This document shows positions 5,883 through 12,416 of a stretch of 12,416 nt of DNA, in pieces. The notes under the pieces were generated by a model. It ran no database searches. It saw only the letters and a program-made list of their open reading frames with translations, and was not told where the DNA came from. The position numbers and the translations under genes are program-made. The stretch is from SZAS-79 sp038329645 (GTDB taxonomy: Bacteria; Pseudomonadota; Gammaproteobacteria; Burkholderiales; SG8-39). The first letter of the stretch is position 1; every line of letters begins with the position of its first letter. The DNA lies in NCBI GenBank assembly GCA_038329645.1, contig JBBQNG010000125.1, positions 1-12,416 on the forward strand, in the 5' to 3' direction.

Positions 5883-6560
5883 ATGACCCGCAGCACCTTT
5901 GCGTTTCTCGTCGTGGCCGCCGCCCTGCTGCTGCCGGCCATTTCCCACGCTCAGGACAAGAAGTCGGCGCACGACACCTGGAACGAGCTGTATGCCAAGC
6001 GCGAGGGCACCGAGCACCGCTTCAACAAGTTCCTCGCCGAGCGGGTGAAGGGCCTCCCGCCGGGCAAGGCGCTCGACATCGGCATGGGCCAGGGGCGCAA
6101 CTCGATGTTCCTTGCCGCGTTGGGATGGGACGTGACCGGCTTCGACATCTCGGAAGTCGGCGTGAGGCAGGCGCGGACCGAGGCCGAAAAGCGCGGCTAC
6201 AGGATCAATGCGACCGTGGCCGATGTCGACAGGTTCGAGTACGGGCGCGACCGCTACGACCTCATCGTCGGCATGTACATGCACGAGTACCTCGCGCGCA
6301 ATGCCGCCAAGGTCGTCGGCGCGCTCAAGCCCGGCGGCATGCTGGTGGTCGAGGGCATCCACCGCGACATCAACAAGGACAGCCTGCGAGGCGAAAAGTA
6401 CGGCTATCGCACGAACGAGCTGCCGAAGATCTTCGACCGCCTGCGCGTGAAGTACTACGAAGACACGCTCGACAAGGCCGACTGGGACAGGAGCGGCGGC
6501 AGGCCCGTGCCGATCGTGCGCCTGGTGGCCATCAAGGAAGCGCCGCCGAAGTCGAAGTAA
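5883..6560 (+). CDS. Signal-peptide-bearing class I SAM-dependent methyltransferase, TehB-like
   Basis: A 225-residue protein with a class I (Rossmann) methyltransferase domain. Motif I is LDIGMGQGRNS (64-74), the acidic end of beta 2 is D88 in VTGFDIS, VADVD (112-116) is the adenine-side motif, and YDLIVGMYMHEYL is motif IV. LKPGGMLVVEG marks the later strand. GQGRNS with FLAALGWDVTGFD is close to TehB-type methyltransferases. Unusually, residues 1-23 form a textbook Sec signal peptide (MTR, Val/Ala/Leu core, cleavage at SHA|QD), backed by a strong ribosome site. SAM is made in the cytoplasm, so a periplasmic methyltransferase would need an explanation. Either SAM reaches the periplasm, the N-terminus acts as a membrane anchor, or the protein now does something else. 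Substrate unknown. Confidence 0.88.
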   Translation: MTRSTFAFLVVAAALLLPAISHAQDKKSAHDTWNELYAKREGTEHRFNKFLAERVKGLPPGKALDIGMGQGRNSMFLAALGWDVTGFDISEVGVRQARTEAEKRGYRINATVADVDRFEYGRDRYDLIVGMYMHEYLARNAAKVVGALKPGGMLVVEGIHRDINKDSLRGEKYGYRTNELPKIFDRLRVKYYEDTLDKADWDRSGGRPVPIVRLVAIKEAPPKSK

Positions 6561-6575
6561 GCCGGGGGCTGAAAT

Positions 6576-7046
6576 TCAGGGCTTGAGCTGGCCGCGGATC
6601 TCGCCAAAGGGGTAGCGGGCGCTGTGCACGTTCAGGTACAGCTCCCCGGCCAGGAAGGCCCGGTAATATTCCTCGCTTAGCAGCGCGCTGCGCGGGATCG
6701 ACCAGCTCGCGCCGCTGATGGGCGCCTGCTCCATCGCCACCGAGCCTTCGCTGCTTGTGCGCACGAGTTGGAGCACCATCACTTCCCCGATAGTGCCGGG
6801 GCTGCCGAGGTAGAGGTTGGCGGCGGTTGCCTCCATGCCGCTGGTTTCGACGATCCCGTTCAGCGTGCGGTCGGCATGCACCCAGAAGCTTGCCTTGCCG
6901 GCGGCGGTAGAGCGGTTCGGCGGCACTTCGCTTGCGCCGCTGAGGGCGACCTGGAGTTCCGGGGCGCTCAGGCCGGAGCCGGCGCAGCCCGAGAGGACGA
7001 TGGCCGCAATGCAGGCGAGACGGTGGAAGGCTGGCGAAATACGCAT
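6576..7046 (-). CDS. CHRD-domain lipoprotein
   Basis: A 156-residue protein with a lipoprotein signal peptide. Its lipobox LSGC puts the lipidated cysteine at C21, followed by Ala, which favours outer-membrane sorting. The rest is a single CHRD domain, opening with the family signature VALSGASEVPP (compare LxGxxEVPP) and ending GELYLNVHSARYPFGEIRGQL. CHRD is an immunoglobulin-like domain named from chordin and common in secreted bacterial proteins; its function in bacteria is unknown. The ATG at 7046 is chosen because GAGGGG lies about 6 nt upstream and a clean lipoprotein signal follows. The frame extends to 7103, but that would add 19 residues before the signal. It is convergent with the methyltransferase gene (15-bp gap) and divergent from mgtA. 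Confidence 0.9.
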   Translation of the reverse strand: MRISPAFHRLACIAAIVLSGCAGSGLSAPELQVALSGASEVPPNRSTAAGKASFWVHADRTLNGIVETSGMEATAANLYLGSPGTIGEVMVLQLVRTSSEGSVAMEQAPISGASWSIPRSALLSEEYYRAFLAGELYLNVHSARYPFGEIRGQLKP

Positions 7047-7110
7047 GATGATCCCCTCACTAATCCCCGCATGGCGACTCTGCCAGCTTAGGCTCATCTG
7101 CACAGGTTGT

Positions 7111-7128
7111 GTGTGCGCATCCGCACAC
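7111..7128. repeat. Perfect 7-bp inverted repeat in divergent promoter region
   Basis: GTGTGCG (7111-7117) and CGCACAC (7122-7128) are separated by CATC. The element is 69 nt before the mgtA start and 65 nt before the lipoprotein start. In RNA, two wobble pairs could extend the stem to 9 bp. It may be an operator for one or both genes. No MgtA-type leader peptide or Mg riboswitch is recognisable around it. Confidence 0.45.
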
Positions 7129-7196
7129 GTTGGGCACCGAACCGACCCGCGCCGCGGCCAGTGATCTCATGGAGGATTTCCGTCCCGGAAACCAAA

Positions 7197-9782
7197 ATGC
7201 GCCTTTTCACGAAGCTCTTTCCCCACCCACCCGCAGCCCGTCCGTTGATACCGGACGCCTACTGGTCCCTGCCGGCCGCACAGCTCATGGCGAGCTTCGA
7301 GGCGACCCCAGGCGGACTTTCGACCGGCGACGCGGCCGTGCGGCTGAAGCGCTACGGCCCAAACGCCCTCGACGCGAAGAAGAAATCCTCGGCGCTGGGA
7401 CTCTTCGCGAGCCAGTTCAAGAGCCCCCTGGTGCTGATCCTCATCTTCGCCTCAGTGGTGTCGCTGTTCGCCGCGGAGTGGGTCGATGCCGGGGTTGTCC
7501 TCGTCATCGTGTTCGGCAGCACGATCCTCGGTTTCGTACAGGAATACATCGCCGGCAATGCAATCGAGAAATTGCGCTCGCAAGTCACCATCAATTCGAG
7601 CGTTTTACGGGATGCGAAGGCGCGGACGCTGGCCTCGGCCGAAGTCGTGCCGGGAGACGTGGTGCTGCTCTCGGCCGGCAGCCTGGTGCCCGCCGACGGG
7701 GTGGTGCTCGAGGCGAAGGATTTCTTCGTCAACCAGGCGGTGCTCACCGGCGAGACCTTCTCGGCGGAGAAGAAGCCCGGCGAGGTCGCGCCCCAGGCCG
7801 GCCTTCCCGAGCGCACCAACTGCGTCTATATGGGCACGAGCGTGCGCAGCGGCACGGCGCGCGTGCTGATCGCCGGCATCGGCAAAGGGACCGTGTTCGG
7901 CCAGATCGCCGGCAAGCTTGCGCTGCGGGCGCCGCTCACCGAGTTCGAGCGCGGCATCCAGCGCTTCGGATACCTCCTCACCCGCATCATGCTTGTGATG
8001 GTGGTCGTGGTCCTCGCGATCAACATTTTCATGCACAAGCCTCCGATCGAATCGCTGCTGTTCGCGCTCGCTCTGGCGGTGGGCCTGACGCCGGAGCTCC
8101 TTCCGGCGATCATCAGCATCACGCTTTCGCACGGCGCAAAACGGATGGCGAAGCTGGGCGTGATCGTGCGGCGGCTGAACGCGATCGAGAACCTGGGCAG
8201 CATGGACGTCCTGTGCACCGACAAGACCGGCACGCTCACCGCCGGCGTGGTCGAGCTCGACGGGGCCTTCGAGGTCGCGGGGCAGCCCTCCGCGGCGGTG
8301 ATGCGCCTGGCCGCGATCAACGCGCGCTTCCAGACGGGCCTCGCCAACCCCCTCGACGAAGCAGTCAGTGCCGGCGCGCAGAAGGCTGGAATCGACCTGA
8401 CCGGGGTGCAAAAGGTCGACGAGATCCCTTACGATTTCGTACGCAAGTGCCTGTCGGTCGTCGCGGCTGACAACACGGGCGTGCGCATGCTGGTCACCAA
8501 GGGCGCGCTCGACAACATCCTGGCCATGTGCGCGACCGCGCAAACCGCGTCAGGTGCCGTACCTCTCGACGCCGCGAAGCGCGCGCAGATCGAAGCGCGC
8601 TACGACGAGTGGAGCGGCAAGGGCTTTCGGGTGCTTGGGGTAGCTTCGCGGACGGTCGAAACCCGCAGCGGCTCGTATGCACGCGCCGACGAGCACGACC
8701 TCGCGTTCGCCGGGTTCCTGCTGTTCCTCGACCCGCCCAAGGCCGACGTGCGCCAGACGCTGGTCGACCTTGGCGCGCGCGGCGTGCAGCTCAAGATCAT
8801 CACGGGAGACAACCGCAAGGTGGCTCGCCACGTCGCCGAGGCTGTCGGCCTGCCCGTCGCCGCAATGATGACAGGCAGCGAGCTCAACGCCACCAGCGAC
8901 GAGGCGCTGCTGCACGCGGCAGAGCGCACCACCGTGTTCTCCGAGGTCGATCCGAACCAGAAGGAGCGAATCATCCTCGCGCTGCAAAAGGCCGGCCACG
9001 TGGTCGGCTACATGGGCGACGGGATCAACGATGCCCCGGCCCTGCACACCGCGGACGTGGGGATCTCGGTGGACACCGCCGTGGACGTGGCCAAGGATGC
9101 GGCCGACTTCGTCCTCCTGCGCAAGGACCTGGGCATCCTGCGCGAGGGCATCGACGAGGGCCGCATGACCTTCGCCAACACGCTGAAATACATCCTCACC
9201 ACCATCAGCGCCAATTTCGGCAACATGTTCAGCATGGCCGCGGCCTCAATCTTCCTGCCCTTCCTGCCGTTGCTGGCCTCGCAAGTGCTGCTCAACAATT
9301 TCCTTTCCGACATCCCCGCCACCACCATCGCGAGCGACAACGTCGATCCCGAATGGGTGGCGAAACCGCGCCGCTGGGACACGGTCTTCATTCGCGACTA
9401 CATGATCCTGTTCGGGCTGGTCAGCTCGGTGTTCGATTTCCTGACCTTCGGCGTGCTGCTGTGGGTGTTCCAGGCCGCGCCGGAGGAGTTCCGCACCGGC
9501 TGGTTCATCGAGTCGCTGTTGACCGAGCTCGTCATTGCCTTGGTGGTGCGCACGCGGCGGGCGTTCTGGCGCAGCCGGCCGGGCAACTTGCTGCTGGCCA
9601 GCACCGGGGTCGTGATCGCCCTGACCCTGGCCGTGCCTTATCTCCCGTTCAGCTCGGTCTTCGGCTTCGTTCCGCTGCCGGCGCCATTGATGCTCGCGAT
9701 GATCGCTCTGACGCTCGCGTATGTTGCGGCGGCGGAGGCAGCAAAGAAATATTTTTACGCCCGGGCGGCCAATGCGCGGTAA
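7197..9782 (+). CDS. mgtA: Magnesium-translocating P-type ATPase, MgtA-like (P3B)
   Basis: An 861-residue inner-membrane P-type ATPase expected to import Mg2+ down its gradient with ATP hydrolysis. An N-terminal cation-ATPase domain (about 20-85) is followed by TM1-2, and by the actuator domain with TGET at 184-187 in place of TGES. The M4 motif GLTPELLP (296-303) is typical of MgtA. The phosphorylation site is DKTGT with D342, and the hinge is GDGINDAP (607-614). Six C-terminal membrane segments follow, containing SDIPATTIASDNVD where enterobacterial MgtA has a DxSQxAIPFDNVD-like stretch. The length matches MgtA/MgtB. The ATG at 7197 has only a weak GGAA upstream; an in-frame GTG at 7161 is an alternative. 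The gene stands alone, without mgtC. The Mg assignment rests on family similarity; the changed M6 residues leave some doubt about the ion. Confidence 0.9.
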   Translation: MRLFTKLFPHPPAARPLIPDAYWSLPAAQLMASFEATPGGLSTGDAAVRLKRYGPNALDAKKKSSALGLFASQFKSPLVLILIFASVVSLFAAEWVDAGVVLVIVFGSTILGFVQEYIAGNAIEKLRSQVTINSSVLRDAKARTLASAEVVPGDVVLLSAGSLVPADGVVLEAKDFFVNQAVLTGETFSAEKKPGEVAPQAGLPERTNCVYMGTSVRSGTARVLIAGIGKGTVFGQIAGKLALRAPLTEFERGIQRFGYLLTRIMLVMVVVVLAINIFMHKPPIESLLFALALAVGLTPELLPAIISITLSHGAKRMAKLGVIVRRLNAIENLGSMDVLCTDKTGTLTAGVVELDGAFEVAGQPSAAVMRLAAINARFQTGLANPLDEAVSAGAQKAGIDLTGVQKVDEIPYDFVRKCLSVVAADNTGVRMLVTKGALDNILAMCATAQTASGAVPLDAAKRAQIEARYDEWSGKGFRVLGVASRTVETRSGSYARADEHDLAFAGFLLFLDPPKADVRQTLVDLGARGVQLKIITGDNRKVARHVAEAVGLPVAAMMTGSELNATSDEALLHAAERTTVFSEVDPNQKERIILALQKAGHVVGYMGDGINDAPALHTADVGISVDTAVDVAKDAADFVLLRKDLGILREGIDEGRMTFANTLKYILTTISANFGNMFSMAAASIFLPFLPLLASQVLLNNFLSDIPATTIASDNVDPEWVAKPRRWDTVFIRDYMILFGLVSSVFDFLTFGVLLWVFQAAPEEFRTGWFIESLLTELVIALVVRTRRAFWRSRPGNLLLASTGVVIALTLAVPYLPFSSVFGFVPLPAPLMLAMIALTLAYVAAAEAAKKYFYARAANAR

Positions 9783-9784
9783 AG

Positions 9785-9799
9785 CGGGCAATCCGCCCG
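9785..9799. terminator. Short hairpin between mgtA and the convergent gene
   Basis: CGGGC-AATCC-GCCCG forms a 5-bp GC stem just after the mgtA stop and before the stop of the minus-strand gene at 9808. A longer-loop alternative pairs CGCCCG (9794-9799) with CGGGCG (9816-9821). There is no T-tract, so a terminator role is only plausible from position. Confidence 0.3.
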
Positions 9800-9807
9800 G
9801 CTGATTC

Positions 9808-10194
9808 CTACCGGACGGGCGCCGATGCCCGGTCGCCGCGCGCTAGGAAGTACTTGCGCGCCTGGGCTACCAATTGGCCCTCGGTCGGATGGTCCACCGT
9901 CTCCCACCCGACGATCTGCTTGCCCAGCGCGTGGCGATGCTTGTCGACGTAGTGCCGGAAATCGGATTGCGCGGTATGTGAGCCAGTCACCAGCACCTCG
10001 CCGATGCCGGCAAGCGCATCGCACACCTCGCCAAAGAATTCGTGCTCGGTGCGCACGCCGCTGCCGTGCTGGCCGGTGTCGTGCGCATGGGATTCGACCT
10101 TTTTGCGGGACTGCACTTTCTCGGCGTCGAATTGAAACACCTGTGCATGGTGATGGTCGATGAGGACGACGGCCTGGACCGGATTGATTGCCAT
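9808..10194 (-). CDS. Small eRF1/Pelota domain-3-like protein ('translational machinery protein' type)
   Basis: A 128-residue soluble protein without signal peptide or membrane segment. It starts AVVLIDHHHAQVFQFD, passes a His-rich linker (ESHAHDTGQHGSG), then HEFFGEVCDALAGIGEVLVTGSHTAQSDF and the C-terminal VGWETVDHPTEGQLVAQARKYF. From memory this pattern matches a proteobacterial family annotated as translational machinery protein, resembling domain 3 of eRF1/Pelota and bacterial baeRF proteins. No GGQ peptide-release motif is present, so it is not a release factor by itself. The ATG is chosen because it overlaps the TGA of the upstream exoprotein gene by one base (TGATG), with AAGGGA about 10 nt before. 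The open frame upstream to 10638 is only antisense reading of the exoprotein. Its function is unknown. Confidence 0.78.
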   Translation of the reverse strand: MAINPVQAVVLIDHHHAQVFQFDAEKVQSRKKVESHAHDTGQHGSGVRTEHEFFGEVCDALAGIGEVLVTGSHTAQSDFRHYVDKHRHALGKQIVGWETVDHPTEGQLVAQARKYFLARGDRASAPVR

Positions 10195-12416
10195 CAGTTG
10201 CGATCCCTTCTCGGCGGCATGACTGGCGGCACGTACGGCGGGGGCGGCACGATGACCGGAGGCGGCACCACTACCGGCGCGAGCAGCGGCGGCGGCGGGA
10301 CGACCTCGGCCACAAATATGGTGGGCATGGCCACGCCCTGGTTTACGAGATTCAAGCCGGGCAGGGCGATGAATGGCAATGCGATCAGCGCGGCTTCCGG
10401 GAAGAATTCCAGTAGCGGCGCTGCTTCGACCGGCGCGACGACTACCGGCACGACTGCCGGCGGCACTGCAACGACGACGGGCGCGACGACTACGGGCACG
10501 ACCGCGCCCGGCACAATTGCCGGCGGCACGATCCCGCCTGGCGGGACCACGATCGGGGGCACAATGATTGGCGCTATCACCGGGATAGGCGTGATATTCG
10601 CAGTGGTCTGCCCCTGGCCAATGGCGGGACCGCAGCACGCAGCCGGCAGGGCGAACGTACCGGCTGCAGGGCCGCCGAGGGTAAGCCCGGTAAACGTGAC
10701 TATCTTGCCCACGCCGACGGCGGGCGTGTCGAAAGTGCCCGTACCGGCCAACGTCACACCGATGGGGAGGGTGCCGACAGAGTCGGCCTTCAATGATGAG
10801 AAGGTCGCGGAGGTCGTACCGTCGAAAACCTTGTCGGCCCCGCCGGGGAATACCAGCCTCTGCACCGTAATCGGCGTACCCGCGGTGAAATTACCGGTGA
10901 AAATGGTCTGCGGCGCCGCGTACGTAAGCGGGTTGTAGATGATGAAGACCGGCGCTTTCGTACCCGGCGCGCCCCCTTGCGTGACGGTAATGGTGCCGCC
11001 GGGAGGCTGAAGATCCACCGCGCCGCCGCCGCCGAGTAACCCGGGTCCCGTGGCAGCAGTACCGGCGCTGAAAGTCAGGCCTTGTCTTACGCCGAGGCTC
11101 CGAAGGGACTCGTCGGCAAAGATGCTGCCATCGTTGCCGTTGGTCATCGTCATGGCCGCATTCACATGAATGTCGCGTCCGGCGCACATTGCAAAGTTTC
11201 CGTCGGTCGTCGTCGTCTTCCCATTTATGAAGATATCGCGTCCGGCGCTCAACAAAACGCTTCCATTGGTCGTCGTGATGCGCGATAAACCCGGACCAAT
11301 AGCTGCCACGGTGATATCGCGTCCACAACACACCACCAGGTTTCCCCTGGTGGCGGTGATCGTCGCATTGATGTTGACATCCCCAGCCGCGTTCAACGTC
11401 AGCGTCGTCGTAGTCGGCAACGCTGTCCGCACCCAGGTAAGCGCCGCGTTTACGTTGATATCGCCCAGCCCGCTCGAGGGTGCCGGGCCTGAGGGTACGC
11501 CGGCTGCGCCGGTGTTTGTCGTGGTGATGGTGACGTTGGTGCCGCCATTCAGGAGTGCCACGAGTTCACCGACATTTATATTGGCTGAGCCCGCGCCGGG
11601 GGTCGGCGCATAGAAGCCGGAGGGGGGGGCTATCGGCTCGTTCGACGTCACCGCGGCTGAGATCGTCACATCGGCCGGGTCGAGAAGCCACGTGCCAGGA
11701 TTGCCGTTCTGCGCGCTAGCGTCGATCCTGATGCCCGCAACGTCGAGGAAGTGTCCCGAGGTCTCGATCAGGCCGCCGTCGCCGCCCTGCGCACCCCCGC
11801 GCGCGGCAATGGTGCCGTAAGCGCGTGTCGAGTCGTTTGACCACAGCACGACCGTGCCGCCGCTGCCATTGGTGACGGCGTCGACGCGGATGGTGGAGTC
11901 CGCACTCATGTAAGTTGCGGAAGCGTTCTGCACCGCCGGATCGTTGCCCTGGAAGCCGCCGCCGACCAGCACGGTCCCGCCGCCTGCGTCGCCCGAGGCA
12001 TCGATGCGCGCGCCGAACAGGCCAACGTGGTGCGCAGTCGCCGTGACGCTTCCGCCGGTCTGCCCCGCGCCGCCGGAGACATCCAGCGTGCCGCCCACGG
12101 TGACCGTGCCCGACTGCATGTCGCCCAACAGCCGGATGGTGCCGTTGCGGGTGTCGATGCTTTGCGCCTGGAGCACGCCGGTGTTGTTCACCACGCTCAT
12201 GAGCGACCCGGCCGCCTGCGCGGTCAGCGTCACGTTGCCGCCGTCGGCGCGGATGAGGCCGCCGTTCTGCACCAACGCATTCATCGCGCCTTCGTTCACA
12301 ACCAGGTTCAGCAGCCCGTCGCCAGCGACGTCGAGCGTCATTGCGTTGCCTGCCGCAAGCACCACCGTGCCCAGGCGCGCCGAGATCGTGCCTTCGTTGC
12401 TGACGCTCGCGCCAAG
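10194..12416 (-). CDS. Filamentous-haemagglutinin-like secreted exoprotein, C-terminal part
   Basis: The frame is open to the window edge (740 codons visible), so the N-terminal secretion domain lies outside. The visible part begins with beta-helical repeats rich in Gly, Asn, Thr and Val (GGLIRADGGNVTLTA, NNTGVLQAQSIDTRNGTIRLLG), typical of two-partner-secretion exoproteins. Then comes NPGTWLLDPADVTIS, a segment common in this family (coded near 11660-11710). Three GRDI-type units follow (about 11170-11340), then a YDG-like domain around KVFDGTTSATF...VGKIVTFTGLTLGG (about 10640-10835). The tail is dominated by Pro and Val (about 10205-10600), ending PPRRDRN. There is no autotransporter barrel or LPxTG, so secretion would need a TpsB partner not seen here. 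Cysteines in CCGRDI, CAGRDI and AACCGP are unusual for such proteins. The role is probably adhesion or surface structure. The base sequence of the tail is repetitive. Confidence 0.85.
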   Translation of the reverse strand, partial: LGASVSNEGTISARLGTVVLAAGNAMTLDVAGDGLLNLVVNEGAMNALVQNGGLIRADGGNVTLTAQAAGSLMSVVNNTGVLQAQSIDTRNGTIRLLGDMQSGTVTVGGTLDVSGGAGQTGGSVTATAHHVGLFGARIDASGDAGGGTVLVGGGFQGNDPAVQNASATYMSADSTIRVDAVTNGSGGTVVLWSNDSTRAYGTIAARGGAQGGDGGLIETSGHFLDVAGIRIDASAQNGNPGTWLLDPADVTISAAVTSNEPIAPPSGFYAPTPGAGSANINVGELVALLNGGTNVTITTTNTGAAGVPSGPAPSSGLGDINVNAALTWVRTALPTTTTLTLNAAGDVNINATITATRGNLVVCCGRDITVAAIGPGLSRITTTNGSVLLSAGRDIFINGKTTTTDGNFAMCAGRDIHVNAAMTMTNGNDGSIFADESLRSLGVRQGLTFSAGTAATGPGLLGGGGAVDLQPPGGTITVTQGGAPGTKAPVFIIYNPLTYAAPQTIFTGNFTAGTPITVQRLVFPGGADKVFDGTTSATFSSLKADSVGTLPIGVTLAGTGTFDTPAVGVGKIVTFTGLTLGGPAAGTFALPAACCGPAIGQGQTTANITPIPVIAPIIVPPIVVPPGGIVPPAIVPGAVVPVVVAPVVVAVPPAVVPVVVAPVEAAPLLEFFPEAALIALPFIALPGLNLVNQGVAMPTIFVAEVVPPPPLLAPVVVPPPVIVPPPPYVPPVMPPRRDRN
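10205..10600 (-). repeat. Degenerate repeat region coding the Pro/Val-rich tail
   Basis: Short degenerate units read on the minus strand as VVPVVVAP, VPPAVVP, IVPPAIVPG and VVPPPVIVPPPP. At the base level this appears as repeated ACGAC/GGCGGCAC/ACCGGC-like words. Such a region can expand or shrink by slippage and can form a stiff extended stalk. It contains no separate gene. Confidence 0.6.
11167..11340 (-). repeat. Three tandem GRDI units in the exoprotein
   Basis: Three related units of about 24-30 residues each carry [CS][CA]GRDI, a hydrophobic stretch and a T-T-T/N-G turn: CCGRDITV, SAGRDIFING and CAGRDIHVN. At the base level the word for GRDI (ATATCGCGTCCGGCGC on the plus strand, with variation) recurs near 11174, 11234 and 11314. 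They probably form rungs of the beta-helix. Confidence 0.65.

Noticed and set aside
7047..7196. Mg-sensing riboswitch or MgtL-type leader peptide for mgtA
   Set aside because: The region is short and shows only the inverted repeat. I found neither a Pro-rich leader frame nor M-box-like conserved elements.
7109..9952. Long Arg/Ala-rich plus-strand frames within mgtA
   Set aside because: Out-of-frame shadows of a P-type ATPase with all motifs in the correct frame.
10197..10638. N-terminal extension of the small eRF1-like protein on the minus strand
   Set aside because: This segment overlaps the exoprotein reading frame and gives arginine-rich junk; the protein family begins at the ATG at 10194.
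10042..10938. Plus-strand open frame of 298 codons rich in Thr and Gly, resembling a low-complexity repeat protein
   Set aside because: It is the antisense of the Pro/Val-rich tail and YDG region of the minus-strand exoprotein and of the small downstream gene. The sense strand has recognisable domains; this frame has none and no ribosome site.
1..12416. CRISPR array, tRNA/rRNA genes, insertion sequences, prophage
   Set aside because: No direct-repeat and spacer periodicity, cloverleaf-like sequence, transposase or terminal inverted repeats were seen on reading both strands.

Overview
The window is about 12.4 kb of GC-rich DNA, densely coding on both strands. Gene content points to a betaproteobacterium, probably Burkholderiales or a near relative. 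The indicators are a Bug-family tripartite-tricarboxylate-type binding protein, a short FKBP of betaproteobacterial style, a small eRF1-domain-like protein of a type I associate with this class, and a filamentous-haemagglutinin-type exoprotein with YDG and proline/valine-rich segments. This is a judgement from protein content, not from a marker gene. I see no tRNA, rRNA, CRISPR array, insertion sequence or phage gene. No stretch over 300 bases lacks a gene.

Layout, left to right. (1) Positions 1-1940, plus strand: the 3' part of a carbamate kinase gene, a DUF2877 (AllH/YlbF-like) gene overlapping it by 17 nt, and a small exported two-cysteine protein overlapping that by ATGA. The first two fit the end of an oxamate carbamoyltransferase plus carbamate kinase operon, in which ureide nitrogen is degraded to carbamoyl phosphate and then ATP. 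The upstream subunits would lie outside the window. (2) Positions 2044-2382: a stand-alone cytoplasmic FKBP-type prolyl isomerase. (3) Positions 2473-5377, plus strand: a sulfatase with a TTG start, a Bug-type periplasmic binding protein translationally coupled to it (ATGA), and a type II 3-dehydroquinate dehydratase 29 nt further on. This looks like one transcription unit for uptake and breakdown of an unidentified sulfate-ester-type or carboxylate compound. Two short palindromes sit just in front of it.

(4) Positions 5406-6560: a lysine-rich exported two-repeat protein on the minus strand, divergent from a TehB-like SAM methyltransferase that carries an apparent Sec signal peptide. A candidate tandem response-regulator site lies between them. 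(5) Positions 6576-7046, minus: a CHRD-domain lipoprotein. (6) Positions 7197-9782, plus: a P3B-type magnesium-translocating ATPase (MgtA-like), divergent from the lipoprotein gene. A perfect 7-bp inverted repeat lies in the shared intergenic region.

(7) Positions 9808-12416, minus strand: the C-terminal 740 codons of a large secreted filamentous-haemagglutinin-like protein, open at the window edge. Its stop codon shares one base with the start of a 128-residue eRF1-domain-3-like protein.

The points most worth following are the coupling of a cytoplasmic translation-factor-like protein to a giant exoprotein, the signal-peptide-bearing SAM methyltransferase, and the sulfatase/Bug/AroQ unit of unknown substrate.
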